Below, piece after piece: positions 54,264 to 62,570 of a stretch of 64,000 bases of DNA. Source of the DNA: Bacteroidota bacterium (GTDB taxonomy: Bacteria > Bacteroidota > Bacteroidia > JAHEXY01); assembly GCA_023251875.1 (NCBI GenBank), contig JAHEXY010000012.1:80111-144110 (forward strand). The letters run 5' to 3'. Each line of letters opens with the position of its first letter. Position 1 is the stretch's first letter. The position numbers were made by a program, and so were the translations under genes. Under the pieces are notes generated by a model. The model did not search any database and was not told the DNA's origin. It saw only the letters and a program-made list of their open reading frames with translations.

Positions 54264-55166
54264 CTATTTATACTGCTTTAAGGTGTTTTTAAGCATTTGT
54301 GCTATTTCTTTTGCTAACCATGCTGGTTTTATAACCTTTATATCGGAGCCAAGCATTAGTATTTTTTGTTGGAGTTCGTAATTGGAAGCCACTCTGATTT
54401 TTAACCGAACCTCCTTTTTTGTGTCCGATATAATTTGTTGCGATTTATGCAGGGGCAATGATTTAAGATATTTTCCCTGTAATGGTGTGCAAGATAAAAT
54501 AATGTCTTCTACCGGGTGCTGATCATAAACCAAGCCGATGGTATTGTCAAATAAGTAAAGCACTTCTTCAATATTATTCAATTTAAAAGTTTGGTCGCTT
54601 ACTTCAAGGGCTGTTATGCGGTCAATGCCAAATGTTCTATATGCTGATTGGTTCTTGATGCTGCCAATGATGTACCAGCGGTTCTGGTATTCTTTTAGCA
54701 TGTAGGGTTGAATGGAATAGGATTTCTTTTTGCCACTCACAAAATTCTCATGGATGAAATTGATATATCGTTTGTTTTGAATGGCAAACAGTAATGCCTT
54801 CAAATGATCCATACCCTTTTGTAAACCGTATGATTCAAAAGAAATATAGTTTAATGCATTTTGACCTTTCCGAATAGAATCGGTAAGTAAGTTTGCTGTA
54901 TTTACAATTTCCAGGAAGCGCAAAAAGCTATCAATATTAATGCTTTTGGACTTATTAATAAAATAGGCATTTTTAATTCGGTTGTATTCAATTTCCATCC
55001 CAAATTCATTGCGTATTTGCTCCAAATCTCTTTGAAGGGTACGTTCCGAAAATTCAAAGTCGTGATCAAACAAAAAATCCTTTAATTCATTTAAAGAGGC
55101 ATGTTTGCCTTTGCTCAGCTTTTCAACGATGAGCATGTACCGTTTTATTCCTGCTTGTTTCGACAT
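54264..55166 (-). CDS. WYL-domain transcriptional regulator
   Basis: A 300-residue regulator with an N-terminal winged helix (YMLIVEKLSKGKHASLNELK, then FSERTLQRDLEQIRNEFG), a WYL domain (~130-210, with YSIQPYMLKEYQNRWYIIGS and FGIDRITALEV) and a C-terminal WCX domain (~225-295). WYL proteins sense ligands such as nucleotides and often repress defence or mobile-element operons. The six-gene operon at 55976-58982 is on the same strand and upstream in reading order; whether it is the target is unknown. Confidence 0.9.
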   Translation of the reverse strand: MSKQAGIKRYMLIVEKLSKGKHASLNELKDFLFDHDFEFSERTLQRDLEQIRNEFGMEIEYNRIKNAYFINKSKSINIDSFLRFLEIVNTANLLTDSIRKGQNALNYISFESYGLQKGMDHLKALLFAIQNKRYINFIHENFVSGKKKSYSIQPYMLKEYQNRWYIIGSIKNQSAYRTFGIDRITALEVSDQTFKLNNIEEVLYLFDNTIGLVYDQHPVEDIILSCTPLQGKYLKSLPLHKSQQIISDTKKEVRLKIRVASNYELQQKILMLGSDIKVIKPAWLAKEIAQMLKNTLKQYK

Positions 55167-55227
55167 TGGAAATGCTTGTTGCTTGGTTAATATTCTTCGC
55201 TAACTCTAAAATAAATAATAGAATCTT

Positions 55228-55419
55228 ATGTTTAGCGAAAAAAACGAATAAATCTACGACATTATTTGGCGTAATAGCTACTTTAATATTTCTAAAACGG
55301 AATTTCATAAAATCTTTAATTTAAACAGGTATTTTGAAAACCCTGAAATAGTTCAATTGGAGTTGACGAAAATTGAATCTGCTGTTTCTAATGCCATTCT
55401 TTTAGGCCCACATGAATAA
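55228..55419 (+). pseudogene. Gene remnant with in-frame stop
   Basis: The frame reads MFSEKNE, one TAA, then IYDIIWRNSYFNISKTEFHK and NLNRYFENPEIVQLELTKIE to LLGPHE and a stop. The second part (55252-55419) has normal protein-like composition but no start. Probably the tail of a lost gene; I cannot assign the family. Confidence 0.45.
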
Positions 55420-55505
55420 TAGATGTACTTTTTTATTTTACTACGACATAGATTGTCTCTGTTCTATCGTATATTTATAGCATAACACAAATAAATAAAC
55501 TATCC

Positions 55506-55817
55506 ATGCATTACGGAGATCCGGATCAGATTAAGGCCAATAAGCTTGTCATAATTGTTTACAAGCACGGCACACCAAGAAGAAACGTTTACGACTATGT
55601 AGTAACTTCCATACATGAATGTAAATATTTTGCTCCCTACATAGTAAAACTGCTTGTTGAAAATCCGAATAAATATTTAGGCAAGTATTTCAAGAATAAG
55701 AAGAAGGAAAAATGGTACAAAACAACCATAAAATCAATAGACAGCATAAAACATTTTGAAATTGTTTCCATTGAAGAAGTTTTTAGCTCAAAAAATAAAT
55801 TTAATATTTTACATTAG
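55506..55817 (+). CDS. Hypothetical basic protein
   Basis: 103 residues, Lys- and Tyr-rich, without signal peptide. It starts MHYGDPDQIKANKLVIIVYK and contains TSIHECKYFAPYIVKLLVEN, ending ASKNKFNILH-like (SSKNKFNILH). No family recognised. It lies alone on the plus strand within the accessory region and converges on the 55976 gene with a family A repeat between them. Confidence 0.55.
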   Translation: MHYGDPDQIKANKLVIIVYKHGTPRRNVYDYVVTSIHECKYFAPYIVKLLVENPNKYLGKYFKNKKKEKWYKTTIKSIDSIKHFEIVSIEEVFSSKNKFNILH

Positions 55818-55864
55818 AGATTATATAAGTTAAACAACATATCAATAAATATTGATTTTTTTAT

Positions 55865-55908
55865 GCCCTCACCCTGTCCCTCTCCCAAAGGAGAGGGTAA
55901 GTTTGGAA
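55865..55908. repeat. Family A hairpin repeat
   Basis: GCCCTCACCCTGTCC followed by CTCTCCCAAAGGAGAGGG and an AGTTTGGAATT tail, in a convergent gap. Confidence 0.85.
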
Positions 55909-55975
55909 TTATTAATAATACATTAACTTATAGAAACTCTACTAATCAAAAATAATTTGGCTATAAAATTAGAAT

Positions 55976-56332
55976 CTAAACCTTTTTAATCAGCGCTTCA
56001 AAATCCTTAAACGAATCAACATTTATGTTCCATAAATCAAGCAAAGCTTGCTGGTTTAAAACAATCCATTTGAATATTTTTTTGAGATCAGCATCTTTTA
56101 TTTCCCCCTGATCACCGGCAAGTATTTTTGGAGTATCTGAAATTGATACAGAAAATAAATTCTTAGGATCCATTTTTTTAGCATAAGTTCGCTGTACCAA
56201 AATTCTTGGTTTACGCCCTTTCACATTTAATCCCGTCCATACCAATACCGCTAAGCCGGTTTGCTCTGCACCATAATTACACATTTCATAAAAATCAATA
56301 TTTGATTCTAGCTTTTTTACTTTGGGCTTCAT
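55976..56332 (-). CDS. Unknown protein, paralog of 56335 product
   Basis: 118 residues, cytoplasmic, last gene of the six-gene operon. It is clearly related to its neighbour. Shared pattern: a GxxxTGLAVLVW strand (TGLAVLVWTG), PRILVQRTYAKKMDPKNLF, ISDTPKILAGDQGEIKDADL and a C-terminal helix ending FEALIKKV. The two products may form a heterodimer. No family recognised. Confidence 0.65.
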   Translation of the reverse strand: MKPKVKKLESNIDFYEMCNYGAEQTGLAVLVWTGLNVKGRKPRILVQRTYAKKMDPKNLFSVSISDTPKILAGDQGEIKDADLKKIFKWIVLNQQALLDLWNINVDSFKDFEALIKKV

Positions 56333-56334
56333 TT

Positions 56335-56730
56335 TTACTTTTTTGTTATTAGTTCATTCATTTTATTTATTACAACATCTGATGTAATATTACCCTCCCA
56401 ATGGTCTAATAGAATAGGCGTAGTTAGTTTTACAAAATCAATAATTTTAAAAATATCACTGCGCTTAATCCTTCCTACATATCCAATTACTCTTGGGTTT
56501 TCTTCAATTGTAATAATAAAAAGATCTTTTGTACTCATCTTCTTGGCATAATTGGATTGAACTTTTATTGCCGGAACATGGTAAATTCCCTGAACAGAAA
56601 ACCAAATTATCATTGGCAAACCAGTGGTCTTTTCTCCAATGGCAGCCATTAAAAATCCATCTTCTCCTTTTATGGGGTATTTGGCTTTTTTCCAAAGATG
56701 TTTAAAATTGCTATTAGCTTTTTGTTTCAT
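56335..56730 (-). CDS. Unknown protein, paralog of 55976 product
   Basis: 131 residues with TTGLPMIIWFS, IKVQSNYAKKMSTKDLF, IEENPRVIGYVGRIKRSDI and a C-terminal helix. It differs from the 55976 product by an extra ~25-residue basic N-terminus (FKHLWKKAKYPIKGEDGF). It is 2 bp from both neighbours, so the two are cotranslated. The alternating strand/helix pattern suggests an alpha/beta fold; function unknown. Confidence 0.65.
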   Translation of the reverse strand: MKQKANSNFKHLWKKAKYPIKGEDGFLMAAIGEKTTGLPMIIWFSVQGIYHVPAIKVQSNYAKKMSTKDLFIITIEENPRVIGYVGRIKRSDIFKIIDFVKLTTPILLDHWEGNITSDVVINKMNELITKK

Positions 56731-56732
56731 AT

Positions 56733-57386
56733 TTATCTTATGTTAGTTCTTTTTATTTTTTTATACCTGTCTTTGAGTTGCTTTTCATAATCAGGAGTAA
56801 TTTTAGCGGAAGGTGGATAGCAATAATAAACCTGAGGATGATCATGAATACTTTTTTTATGCCCAGTTAATACCGAATAACAATCATTGCGTGAATCAAG
56901 CACACTTAAAACGTTTATAACATCTTTGAGTCTCTTTTTCTCTTTATTTAATATTTGACCGGCTTCTTTTTTATTGGGAGGCAAACCGGCTACTATGCCA
57001 ATAGTAAGGCTATTTCCGTTAACATATTCAATTAAATCTCCCGGTTTAAATTGGCAGTCTTTTGCTTCTCTGCCAAAAAATGAAGTTTCATCTCCAAAAT
57101 GTTCTCCAATAAATTTTCCATCCTTATCATAAATTCTGGTGCTGTAATACAATAGAAAATAATTCGTGTAGCTTGTTTCTATTTCAAATATTTTAAAAGG
57201 TTTGTCCTCTAAAAACCAATAGGCATCCTTTCTATGAAAGGCAATATAATATTCTGCTTTTTTTAATTCTGTAAAATAAGCAAGCGTTTCGGTTTCGAGC
57301 TTGCAAGGGTATTTTATTTTATCATCTGTATATTTCATTTTTAGGATGAATACAGGCTTTGAATTATCGTTCTTCTGGTCTTTCAT
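56733..57386 (-). CDS. Unknown protein of six-gene operon
   Basis: 217 residues, cytoplasmic. Notable parts are the N-terminal FILKMKYTDDKIKYPCKLET, an aromatic-rich middle (ETSYTNYFLLYYSTRIYDKD), FKPGDLIEYVNGNSLTIGIV and a C-terminal VYYCYPPSAKITPDYEKQLK with a basic tail. The FKPGDLIEY(V)NG stretch resembles a small SH3-like or CarD-like barrel, but that is only an impression. The start overlaps the 57364 gene by 23 bp. Confidence 0.6.
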   Translation of the reverse strand: MKDQKNDNSKPVFILKMKYTDDKIKYPCKLETETLAYFTELKKAEYYIAFHRKDAYWFLEDKPFKIFEIETSYTNYFLLYYSTRIYDKDGKFIGEHFGDETSFFGREAKDCQFKPGDLIEYVNGNSLTIGIVAGLPPNKKEAGQILNKEKKRLKDVINVLSVLDSRNDCYSVLTGHKKSIHDHPQVYYCYPPSAKITPDYEKQLKDRYKKIKRTNIR

Positions 57387-57873
57387 CTGGTAAATATATT
57401 TTATCTATCGAATATCTGAATTTGTAAATAATGTGAGGCAGTTCTTCCGGAATTTTAAATTCTAATTTTCTACTTCCAAAAAGTTTAGGACTGTCAAAAC
57501 ATATAGTTTTAGTACATTTTAAATTATCCCAATCCGATCCTTGTATGTAGAAGTAAAATCTCATTTTCTTTACATCTTCATTCAATAATTGTTTAACAAT
57601 AGGCCTAAATACATGGGTGTAGTCGAACGAACCTATATTTGTTTTAATGGATGCAAAGCCTGTTTTTCTACATATTTCTTTTTGATAAGGAAGCGAGTAT
57701 GGCTCAGATTTAACAGAAGCTTGCATGTCTAACTGATTTAAAATAATTTTCAACTCTGTTTCTACTTTTCTCTCCAATGCCTGAATTTCCTCTTCCAAAT
57801 TTCTATCAGGATTACGCTTTTTTAAATTTTTAGTCCATTGGATATCAAATCTTATGTTATTACAGTTTTCCAT
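57364..57873 (-). CDS. Unknown protein of six-gene operon
   Basis: 169 residues. An N-terminal region with predicted coiled coil (NLEEEIQALERKVETELKII, ~23-42) is followed by a strand-rich domain with MRFYFYIQGSDWDNLKC and KLEFKIPEELPHIIYKFRYS. It ends DERPEER. The gene overlaps both neighbours (14 and 23 bp), which implies coupled translation. No family recognised. Confidence 0.6.
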   Translation of the reverse strand: MENCNNIRFDIQWTKNLKKRNPDRNLEEEIQALERKVETELKIILNQLDMQASVKSEPYSLPYQKEICRKTGFASIKTNIGSFDYTHVFRPIVKQLLNEDVKKMRFYFYIQGSDWDNLKCTKTICFDSPKLFGSRKLEFKIPEELPHIIYKFRYSIDKIYLPDERPEER

Positions 57874-58465
57874 TAGTTTTTATTTTTGGTATTTTAAAAT
57901 TGTGTTGTATTTGCAATTTAATATCAATCCATACATCCCTTATTGAAACTAAATCTTGCCAAGCTAAAAATGTATGATCATATAAATGATGAAAAGTATA
58001 ACAATGAAATTGTTTACCTAATGGATGATCTGATCTATGCCGGAATTCATTCCAATTGTCATTATAAAAACAAGCCTTATCTTCATCCTCATAACCTTTA
58101 ACTTTGTTAAATGGCAGTCTAAATTCTCCTGAAAAAAATGAATCTCCTTCTGCATCTGTATTCTTAAAGTGCGTTTTATTATCAAATAGGTCTATTGTAA
58201 ATTCTATCTCCCAGTCGGTATTCGTAATGTTTGAAGCAATAAATTTTCTAAACGCTTCGGCTTGCACCAATACTATTTGCTGTTTTTTTGCCAATATTTT
58301 ATTTAGGCAATCGAGTTGTGCGATATTGGCTTTTGTAAATTTAAATGCGTCATTTAAAATTTCTTGTCGCCTTTCCATAGCCTTTTTATATTCTTTTTTA
58401 TTTTTAGAATATTCATTTTCGGCTTTGATTAGAATTTCTTCAACTGAATGTTCTTTCATATTCAT
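57860..58465 (-). CDS. Unknown protein of six-gene operon
   Basis: About 201 residues from the ATG at 58465 (MNMKEHSVEEILIKAENEYS). The longer frame to 58525 would run 86 bp back into the GNAT gene. Residues ~5-70 are helical and coiled-coil-like (EYSKNKKEYKKAMERRQEIL). The C-terminal half has DWEIEFTIDLFDN, GEFRLPFNKVKGYEDED and GKQFHCYTFHHLYDHTF, with a His-rich patch. No family recognised. Confidence 0.6.
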   Translation of the reverse strand: MNMKEHSVEEILIKAENEYSKNKKEYKKAMERRQEILNDAFKFTKANIAQLDCLNKILAKKQQIVLVQAEAFRKFIASNITNTDWEIEFTIDLFDNKTHFKNTDAEGDSFFSGEFRLPFNKVKGYEDEDKACFYNDNWNEFRHRSDHPLGKQFHCYTFHHLYDHTFLAWQDLVSIRDVWIDIKLQIQHNFKIPKIKTNGKL

Positions 58466-58982
58466 TATGAATTTTCTGTAAGTCAAACCAGCAATAGGTT
58501 TCATAGATACCAAGTTCCTTGCCAATTGTTACTTCTTGTTGACGTAGCAATTGTGCTTTTTGATTAATAAAAAACTCTTTATACAAAAATTCCTTAAAAA
58601 AAGATACTTGCAAAGTCTTCGTTCCCATTTCAACTAAATACTCAAATGTTTTATTCAACAGTAATTTCCCCTTACCATTATTGCGAAATTTTGGCAATAA
58701 ATAAATTGAAAAAAGTTCGGCTTCTAAACTATTTCTTTCAACCTTATTTACTATTTGAGAATAACCAATAATTAATGCATTATACTCAATCAAAAAAAAT
58801 GAAACATGCTTTTCTATTTCATTTGTAATTTTTAAAGTTCTCCTTTCAATTTCTATATTAACATATACTACTTCCAAATTTTCCGGGCTATTTACTTCTC
58901 TTAATCGTTCGATTTGAAGTTTAGCTATGGATAAAGCATCATTAATTGTTGCTAATCGAAAAATGTAATTTTGCTGATTCAT
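58440..58982 (-). CDS. GNAT-family N-acetyltransferase
   Basis: 180 residues with the GNAT fold: FRLATINDALSIAKLQIERL (8-27), a beta4 strand ALIIGYSQIV, then the acyl-CoA loop IYLLPKFRNNGKGKLLLNKT (~116-135, the R-x-x-G-x-G/A pyrophosphate loop as RNNGKG) and LQVSFFKEFLYKEFF. The substrate is unknown. It is the first gene of the six-gene operon and may modify a partner there, as GNAT enzymes do in some toxin and defence systems. Confidence 0.88.
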   Translation of the reverse strand: MNQQNYIFRLATINDALSIAKLQIERLREVNSPENLEVVYVNIEIERRTLKITNEIEKHVSFFLIEYNALIIGYSQIVNKVERNSLEAELFSIYLLPKFRNNGKGKLLLNKTFEYLVEMGTKTLQVSFFKEFLYKEFFINQKAQLLRQQEVTIGKELGIYETYCWFDLQKIHNEYERTFS

Positions 58983-59064
58983 GTTTTTTTTCTACAATAT
59001 TCTAAAACACTTTATCTTTCCTATTAATAAAATTTTATTGAGTATCATTTTGTTTTTAGTTTTC

Positions 59065-59406
59065 TTACTCTATTTTATACGCCACACTATTCGTGGGGCG
59101 ATTAAATATTATCCAATCACAAGGCAATGTTGGCCCATCAAAAGTAACTACACAAAAGTCTTTCCACTTCTTTTTGCCGCCTGATTTAACAATACCTTTT
59201 AAGCCAAGTTTTTCCCATTCATCAATTATAAATTGCATATCCATTTGATTCATGGCACCATCTCTGAATAAGTATTCATCATGCCAATATCTGCCATTAA
59301 ATAATTCTATGCGTTCATTTTTAAATTGCGCAAAGCCCCCATTATAAACCCTCTCAATATTTGAGATGGGAATAATTAAATTGATAAATTCTAGTTTCAT
59401 TGCCAT
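59065..59406 (-). CDS. Hypothetical protein
   Basis: 113 residues (111 if the second ATG at 59400 is used), cytoplasmic. It starts AMKLEFINLIIPISNIERVY and has YWHDEYLFRDGAMNQMDMQF, IDEWEKLGLKGIVKSGGKK and CVVTFDGPTLPCDWIIF. An acidic, compact, single-domain protein. The size and composition would suit an immunity-type or regulatory protein, but nothing adjacent supports that directly. No family recognised. Confidence 0.55.
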   Translation of the reverse strand: MAMKLEFINLIIPISNIERVYNGGFAQFKNERIELFNGRYWHDEYLFRDGAMNQMDMQFIIDEWEKLGLKGIVKSGGKKKWKDFCVVTFDGPTLPCDWIIFNRPTNSVAYKIE

Positions 59407-59503
59407 AAAAGCTCCTTACTATTAGGGATTACATAGTAAAGATATTAGGTGAGAGCGACAAACTGTGACGTGGTTGGATACGAATTTATAATTAATTGAT
59501 TAG

Positions 59504-59620
59504 CGTAGAACAAATGCCGGTCTGCTTGAAAATTTCCATAATAAAAAGACCATTAATGTTGGAGGACAGAATATTAGTTCTGCTACTATTCAAGATTGGA
59601 GAGTAAGCGAGGAAGGGTAA
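59504..59620 (+). pseudogene. Gene tail remnant
   Basis: A 38-codon open stretch without a start. It reads RRTNAGLLENFHNKKTINVG, GQNISSATIQDWRVSEEG and a stop, and stops lie upstream in frame. Protein-like composition suggests the tail of a lost gene in the 299-bp gap 59407-59705. Confidence 0.35.
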
Positions 59621-59705
59621 TAATTTATTTTCATTTCTTAAAACCTTTTGGCTTCTTTAACAAAGAAAATTAAAAATTTATTGGTATTTTATGACAGATC
59701 CTCGA

Positions 59706-60254
59706 TTAGTGGCTAGGGCTATATTTGTAACTATCATTTGCCTGTTTAAGAATAGGTTTAATATTTTCATATTTCTCTGTAATTTCATTCCAAGTTATAA
59801 GCTGTGAAAAACAATTTCGTGTATAGGTGGAAGGTGTATATTTATCTGAATGAATTGCTATGAAATTAATTTTTGGTAAAGGTTGTTTGATAATTTTAAA
59901 TAATTTTTGAAGGTATTCGTGGTCTTTCTGAAAATAGGCTAATTGGGTTTTATCAAAACCAGTATTTGCTTTAGCTTCAATAATTATAAATTCCGTCTCA
60001 GACATAAGAACTATATCAAATGTTCTTTTAACTGGTAGTTGATTAGATTTTGCGCTTAAATCATACGATTTTAAAACATCCCTATAGAAACAAACTTCAT
60101 ATCCAATATCATAATGATTGGAAACATCTTTAGATATAAGTTGTAAAAATGGAGCAATATTGTTTCGTATTTGAAAAAAAAGTTCAGCGCAGAACAAGCG
60201 TTCTTCTCTTGTCGTTTCAGACCAAGATTTATTTTTAAGATACGGAAGCTTCAT
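59706..60254 (-). CDS. PD-(D/E)XK-like nuclease-fold protein
   Basis: 182 residues. A nuclease-like core is visible: KRTFDIVLMSETEFIIIEAKA, in which D80 precedes two strands and E93-A-K95 forms the ExK motif. Next come DKTQLAYFQKDHEYLQKLFK (helix) and INFIAIHSDKY (strand). The ~75 N-terminal residues are helical. This matches Type II restriction-like or mobile-element-associated nucleases in small format, although catalysis is not proven. It stands next to the attC-like repeat that follows the DUF262 gene in reading order. Confidence 0.65.
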   Translation of the reverse strand: MKLPYLKNKSWSETTREERLFCAELFFQIRNNIAPFLQLISKDVSNHYDIGYEVCFYRDVLKSYDLSAKSNQLPVKRTFDIVLMSETEFIIIEAKANTGFDKTQLAYFQKDHEYLQKLFKIIKQPLPKINFIAIHSDKYTPSTYTRNCFSQLITWNEITEKYENIKPILKQANDSYKYSPSH

Positions 60255-60457
60255 TTTGATTGCGGCTTATTTGGCGATAATTTTATAATTTTCATTTTGT
60301 TTATAAGTGGTGATGTCTTTTTAAAATTCTGACTAATTTTTTTCTTTTGGGTTCAAAAGTAATTATTTACTATTCTATTTTTCTGTTCAAATTTTTCAAC
60401 TTCAGAAAGTCCGTTAGCATGAGAAATTATTTCCGTTTCCCGGAAAATAGGGAATTA

Positions 60458-60617
60458 CACATAACGTTTGGCACCTACAAGAAGTTAGCGATTTCGGAGC
60501 ACAAAACTCTCTGCCAGCACAAAACTTGATACAAAGCACAAAGCTTCATTTAACCACTGAACCGCCAATTTCTTGTAGGTGCTGTAGGTGCTGTGTTTCT
60601 TTCTGTCGTCATACGTT
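60458..60617 (-). other. attC-like palindrome 1 (downstream of DUF262 gene)
   Basis: Arms GCACCTACAAGAAGTTAGCG (60471-60490) and CGCCAATTTCTTGTAGGTGC (60563-60582) pair at 18 of 20 positions. Outside them are CACATAACG at one end and GTCATACGTT at the other. On the minus strand the order is GTATGAC, arm, 72-nt loop, arm, CGTTATG. This resembles the RYYYAAC...GTTRRRY plan of integron attC sites. The TGA of the DUF262 gene lies in the first box. Confidence 0.6.
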
Positions 60618-62363
60618 GTCCTTTAAGAATATGATTATTTTCTCTTTTCTTTTTTGTATTTCTTGCTTCGTCCAAGTCAAGTCGTCCTTTGTCATTTCTT
60701 GAATTTCTCTTTGTTGTGCCAAGTGATTATAAGTTGCTCTCTTGTCAGCAAAAGGATTGTTACCAACGGAACAGTTGTGAGATTTTGAAAGAAGTAAATA
60801 GTTGCCTAAACAATCAATGAATTGTTGTCTAAATTCTTCGTCATATTCGCAATAACCCGCTGCAACTGGTTTTCCATCTGTCGGTGTCTGTGGTGCAATA
60901 TGCTCTAATTCGGGGCTAACAATTTTATCAAAACGTGTTGGAGAGTAACCACTTTTGCCTTGTCCTTCTAAATGGTTTTCGTATTTCCAAAGAAGATACT
61001 TAGCTGTCGAGTGAGGAATTGCAGATTGGATGGATCGTTCAAATTCGCTGTCATTCCAATATGCCCACCACCAAGAATCACCACCTGTTTTTTTCATCCA
61101 GTCAATTCTGTCAATGATTGGTTTGATGGCAGGTTTCTCTGCTGTAAAATTTTGAAAAACATCATTGACTCTTGATGTTATGTCAGCTCGTGTTCCAATA
61201 AGGCGATGTCTTAAAACTATAGATTCGAGTTTACTGCAAAGTTGGTTCATTGTATTTGTCGGCAACCCAAATTTGTAAGCCTTGATTACAAAAGGAATTG
61301 CAATTCCAATTCCGTCAAGAGTTATGAGTGAATGAATTTCTAATTGTTCTCTTTCGTCTTTGCCGAAGAATGTTGTTAGATGCTCAAAACTAATTGCCAA
61401 AGAATGTGTGAATGATTTTATGAAAGCAATAGGATTGCTCTCTGAAAGAAGTTTGTTTATTTTTTCAATAGCGTTTGTTTCCCAAAGCGAATTAAAATGA
61501 ACTCTAAGTGTATAAACTAAAACATCATCTTCGTCAATGTTATATTCAATTGACGAGATTGATTTATAAATTTTCTCAAATCGGTTTTTAATTTCTTCGA
61601 TTAGTAGTTCCTTTTCTTCTCCACCGTAAAGATGAATACTGAACATAAATTGAGCCTTGATAATTTCCAAATTAGAAGGTTTTTTACCTCTGTTGTTTTG
61701 GAAAATAAACATCTGTATTGCTTCAGATTCATCTTCTACAGGGTGAGTTGTGCAAGTTGCTTCTTGTACAGTCTTCAACATTTTCAGCAAATAGGGTTCG
61801 CCCTTATTCTCTAATTGAGAAGCGAAAAAGTCAAAAGAATTTACAATTCTTTTTGCCGATGCTGTTTCAAGCCCGTTCTTGTCTTTTTTGGTTTGGTCAA
61901 TTACATAATCTTTAAAAAGTTGTTTGTCATAATCAACGGTGTCAAAACGATATGTTGAATTACGTTTAATGATGTCCTCAAAAATTTCTTGTTCGCTTTC
62001 TGTCAGCTTCCGGAATGAACTTAAACGCTTGAAAAGTGCAGAAAGAAAAATTACAATAGTTGTAAGTCTTTGCTGTCCGTCAATAACTCCAAATTTTTTA
62101 TCGGGTTTCTCTTCAAATAGAAAGTGGCCGAAATAATATCTTGATCCTGTTAAACTTTTATTGTAATCCTCCAAGTCTGTAAGAAAAACGTTAGTCTGTT
62201 TAGGCGTTTTGCTTTTTTCAAATTCTGTGTCCCAAGAATATGCTCTTTGATAGGTTGGAACAAAAATTCTGTTGCCAGCCAACATTTTTTTTATTGTAGT
62301 AGATGATTCCATTTTATTTGATTTTTCGTTTAGCTTACTATAGTCGGTTTTCAGCGTCCCCAT
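60609..62363 (-). CDS. DUF262/DUF1524 (GmrSD-like) protein
   Basis: 584 residues from the ATG at 62363; a TTG at 62372 or an ATG at 62312 would also work. The N-terminal DUF262 ParB-like domain has VPTYQRAYSW (~36-45) and VIDGQQRLTT (~93-102, the nucleotide-binding DGQQR). The C-terminal DUF1524 HNH-type nuclease domain has LEHIAPQTP (~512), GNYLLLSKSHNCSVGN and NPFADKRATY. Single-chain GmrSD proteins are Type IV restriction enzymes that cleave sugar-modified phage DNA. Both sides carry attC-like repeats. Confidence 0.88.
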   Translation of the reverse strand: MGTLKTDYSKLNEKSNKMESSTTIKKMLAGNRIFVPTYQRAYSWDTEFEKSKTPKQTNVFLTDLEDYNKSLTGSRYYFGHFLFEEKPDKKFGVIDGQQRLTTIVIFLSALFKRLSSFRKLTESEQEIFEDIIKRNSTYRFDTVDYDKQLFKDYVIDQTKKDKNGLETASAKRIVNSFDFFASQLENKGEPYLLKMLKTVQEATCTTHPVEDESEAIQMFIFQNNRGKKPSNLEIIKAQFMFSIHLYGGEEKELLIEEIKNRFEKIYKSISSIEYNIDEDDVLVYTLRVHFNSLWETNAIEKINKLLSESNPIAFIKSFTHSLAISFEHLTTFFGKDEREQLEIHSLITLDGIGIAIPFVIKAYKFGLPTNTMNQLCSKLESIVLRHRLIGTRADITSRVNDVFQNFTAEKPAIKPIIDRIDWMKKTGGDSWWWAYWNDSEFERSIQSAIPHSTAKYLLWKYENHLEGQGKSGYSPTRFDKIVSPELEHIAPQTPTDGKPVAAGYCEYDEEFRQQFIDCLGNYLLLSKSHNCSVGNNPFADKRATYNHLAQQREIQEMTKDDLTWTKQEIQKRKEKIIIFLKDNV

Positions 62364-62433
62364 TTTCAGCAAAGTTAGATTGCTTGTCTGTCAAACCGTG
62401 TCGTTGTCATTTTGCACGATTTATTCTAACATA

Positions 62434-62570
62434 CACCTAACGGTTTGCAGCTACAAGAAGTTAGCGATGTTCACCACAAATGTTGATGCGGAGAACGAAA
62501 CTTTCGGCTACGACAAAATTGTCTGCTGAGCACTGAACCGCCAATTTCTTGTTGGTGCTGTTATGCGTTC
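62434..62570 (-). other. attC-like palindrome 2 (between DUF262 and 62561 genes)
   Basis: Arms GCAGCTACAAGAAGTTAGCG (62447-62466) and CGCCAATTTCTTGTTGGTGC (62539-62558) pair at 16 of 20 positions. Outer boxes on the minus strand are GCATAAC and CGTTAGGTG, an almost ideal GTTRRRY. Both right arms share CTGAACCGCCAATTTCTTGT with palindrome 1. The TAA of the 62561 gene lies in the GCATAAC box, as in cassettes. Confidence 0.65.

Noticed and set aside
58104-58481. A 125-residue plus-strand frame inside the six-gene operon
   Set aside because: Ser/Phe-rich antisense of a well-supported gene whose overlaps fit an operon.
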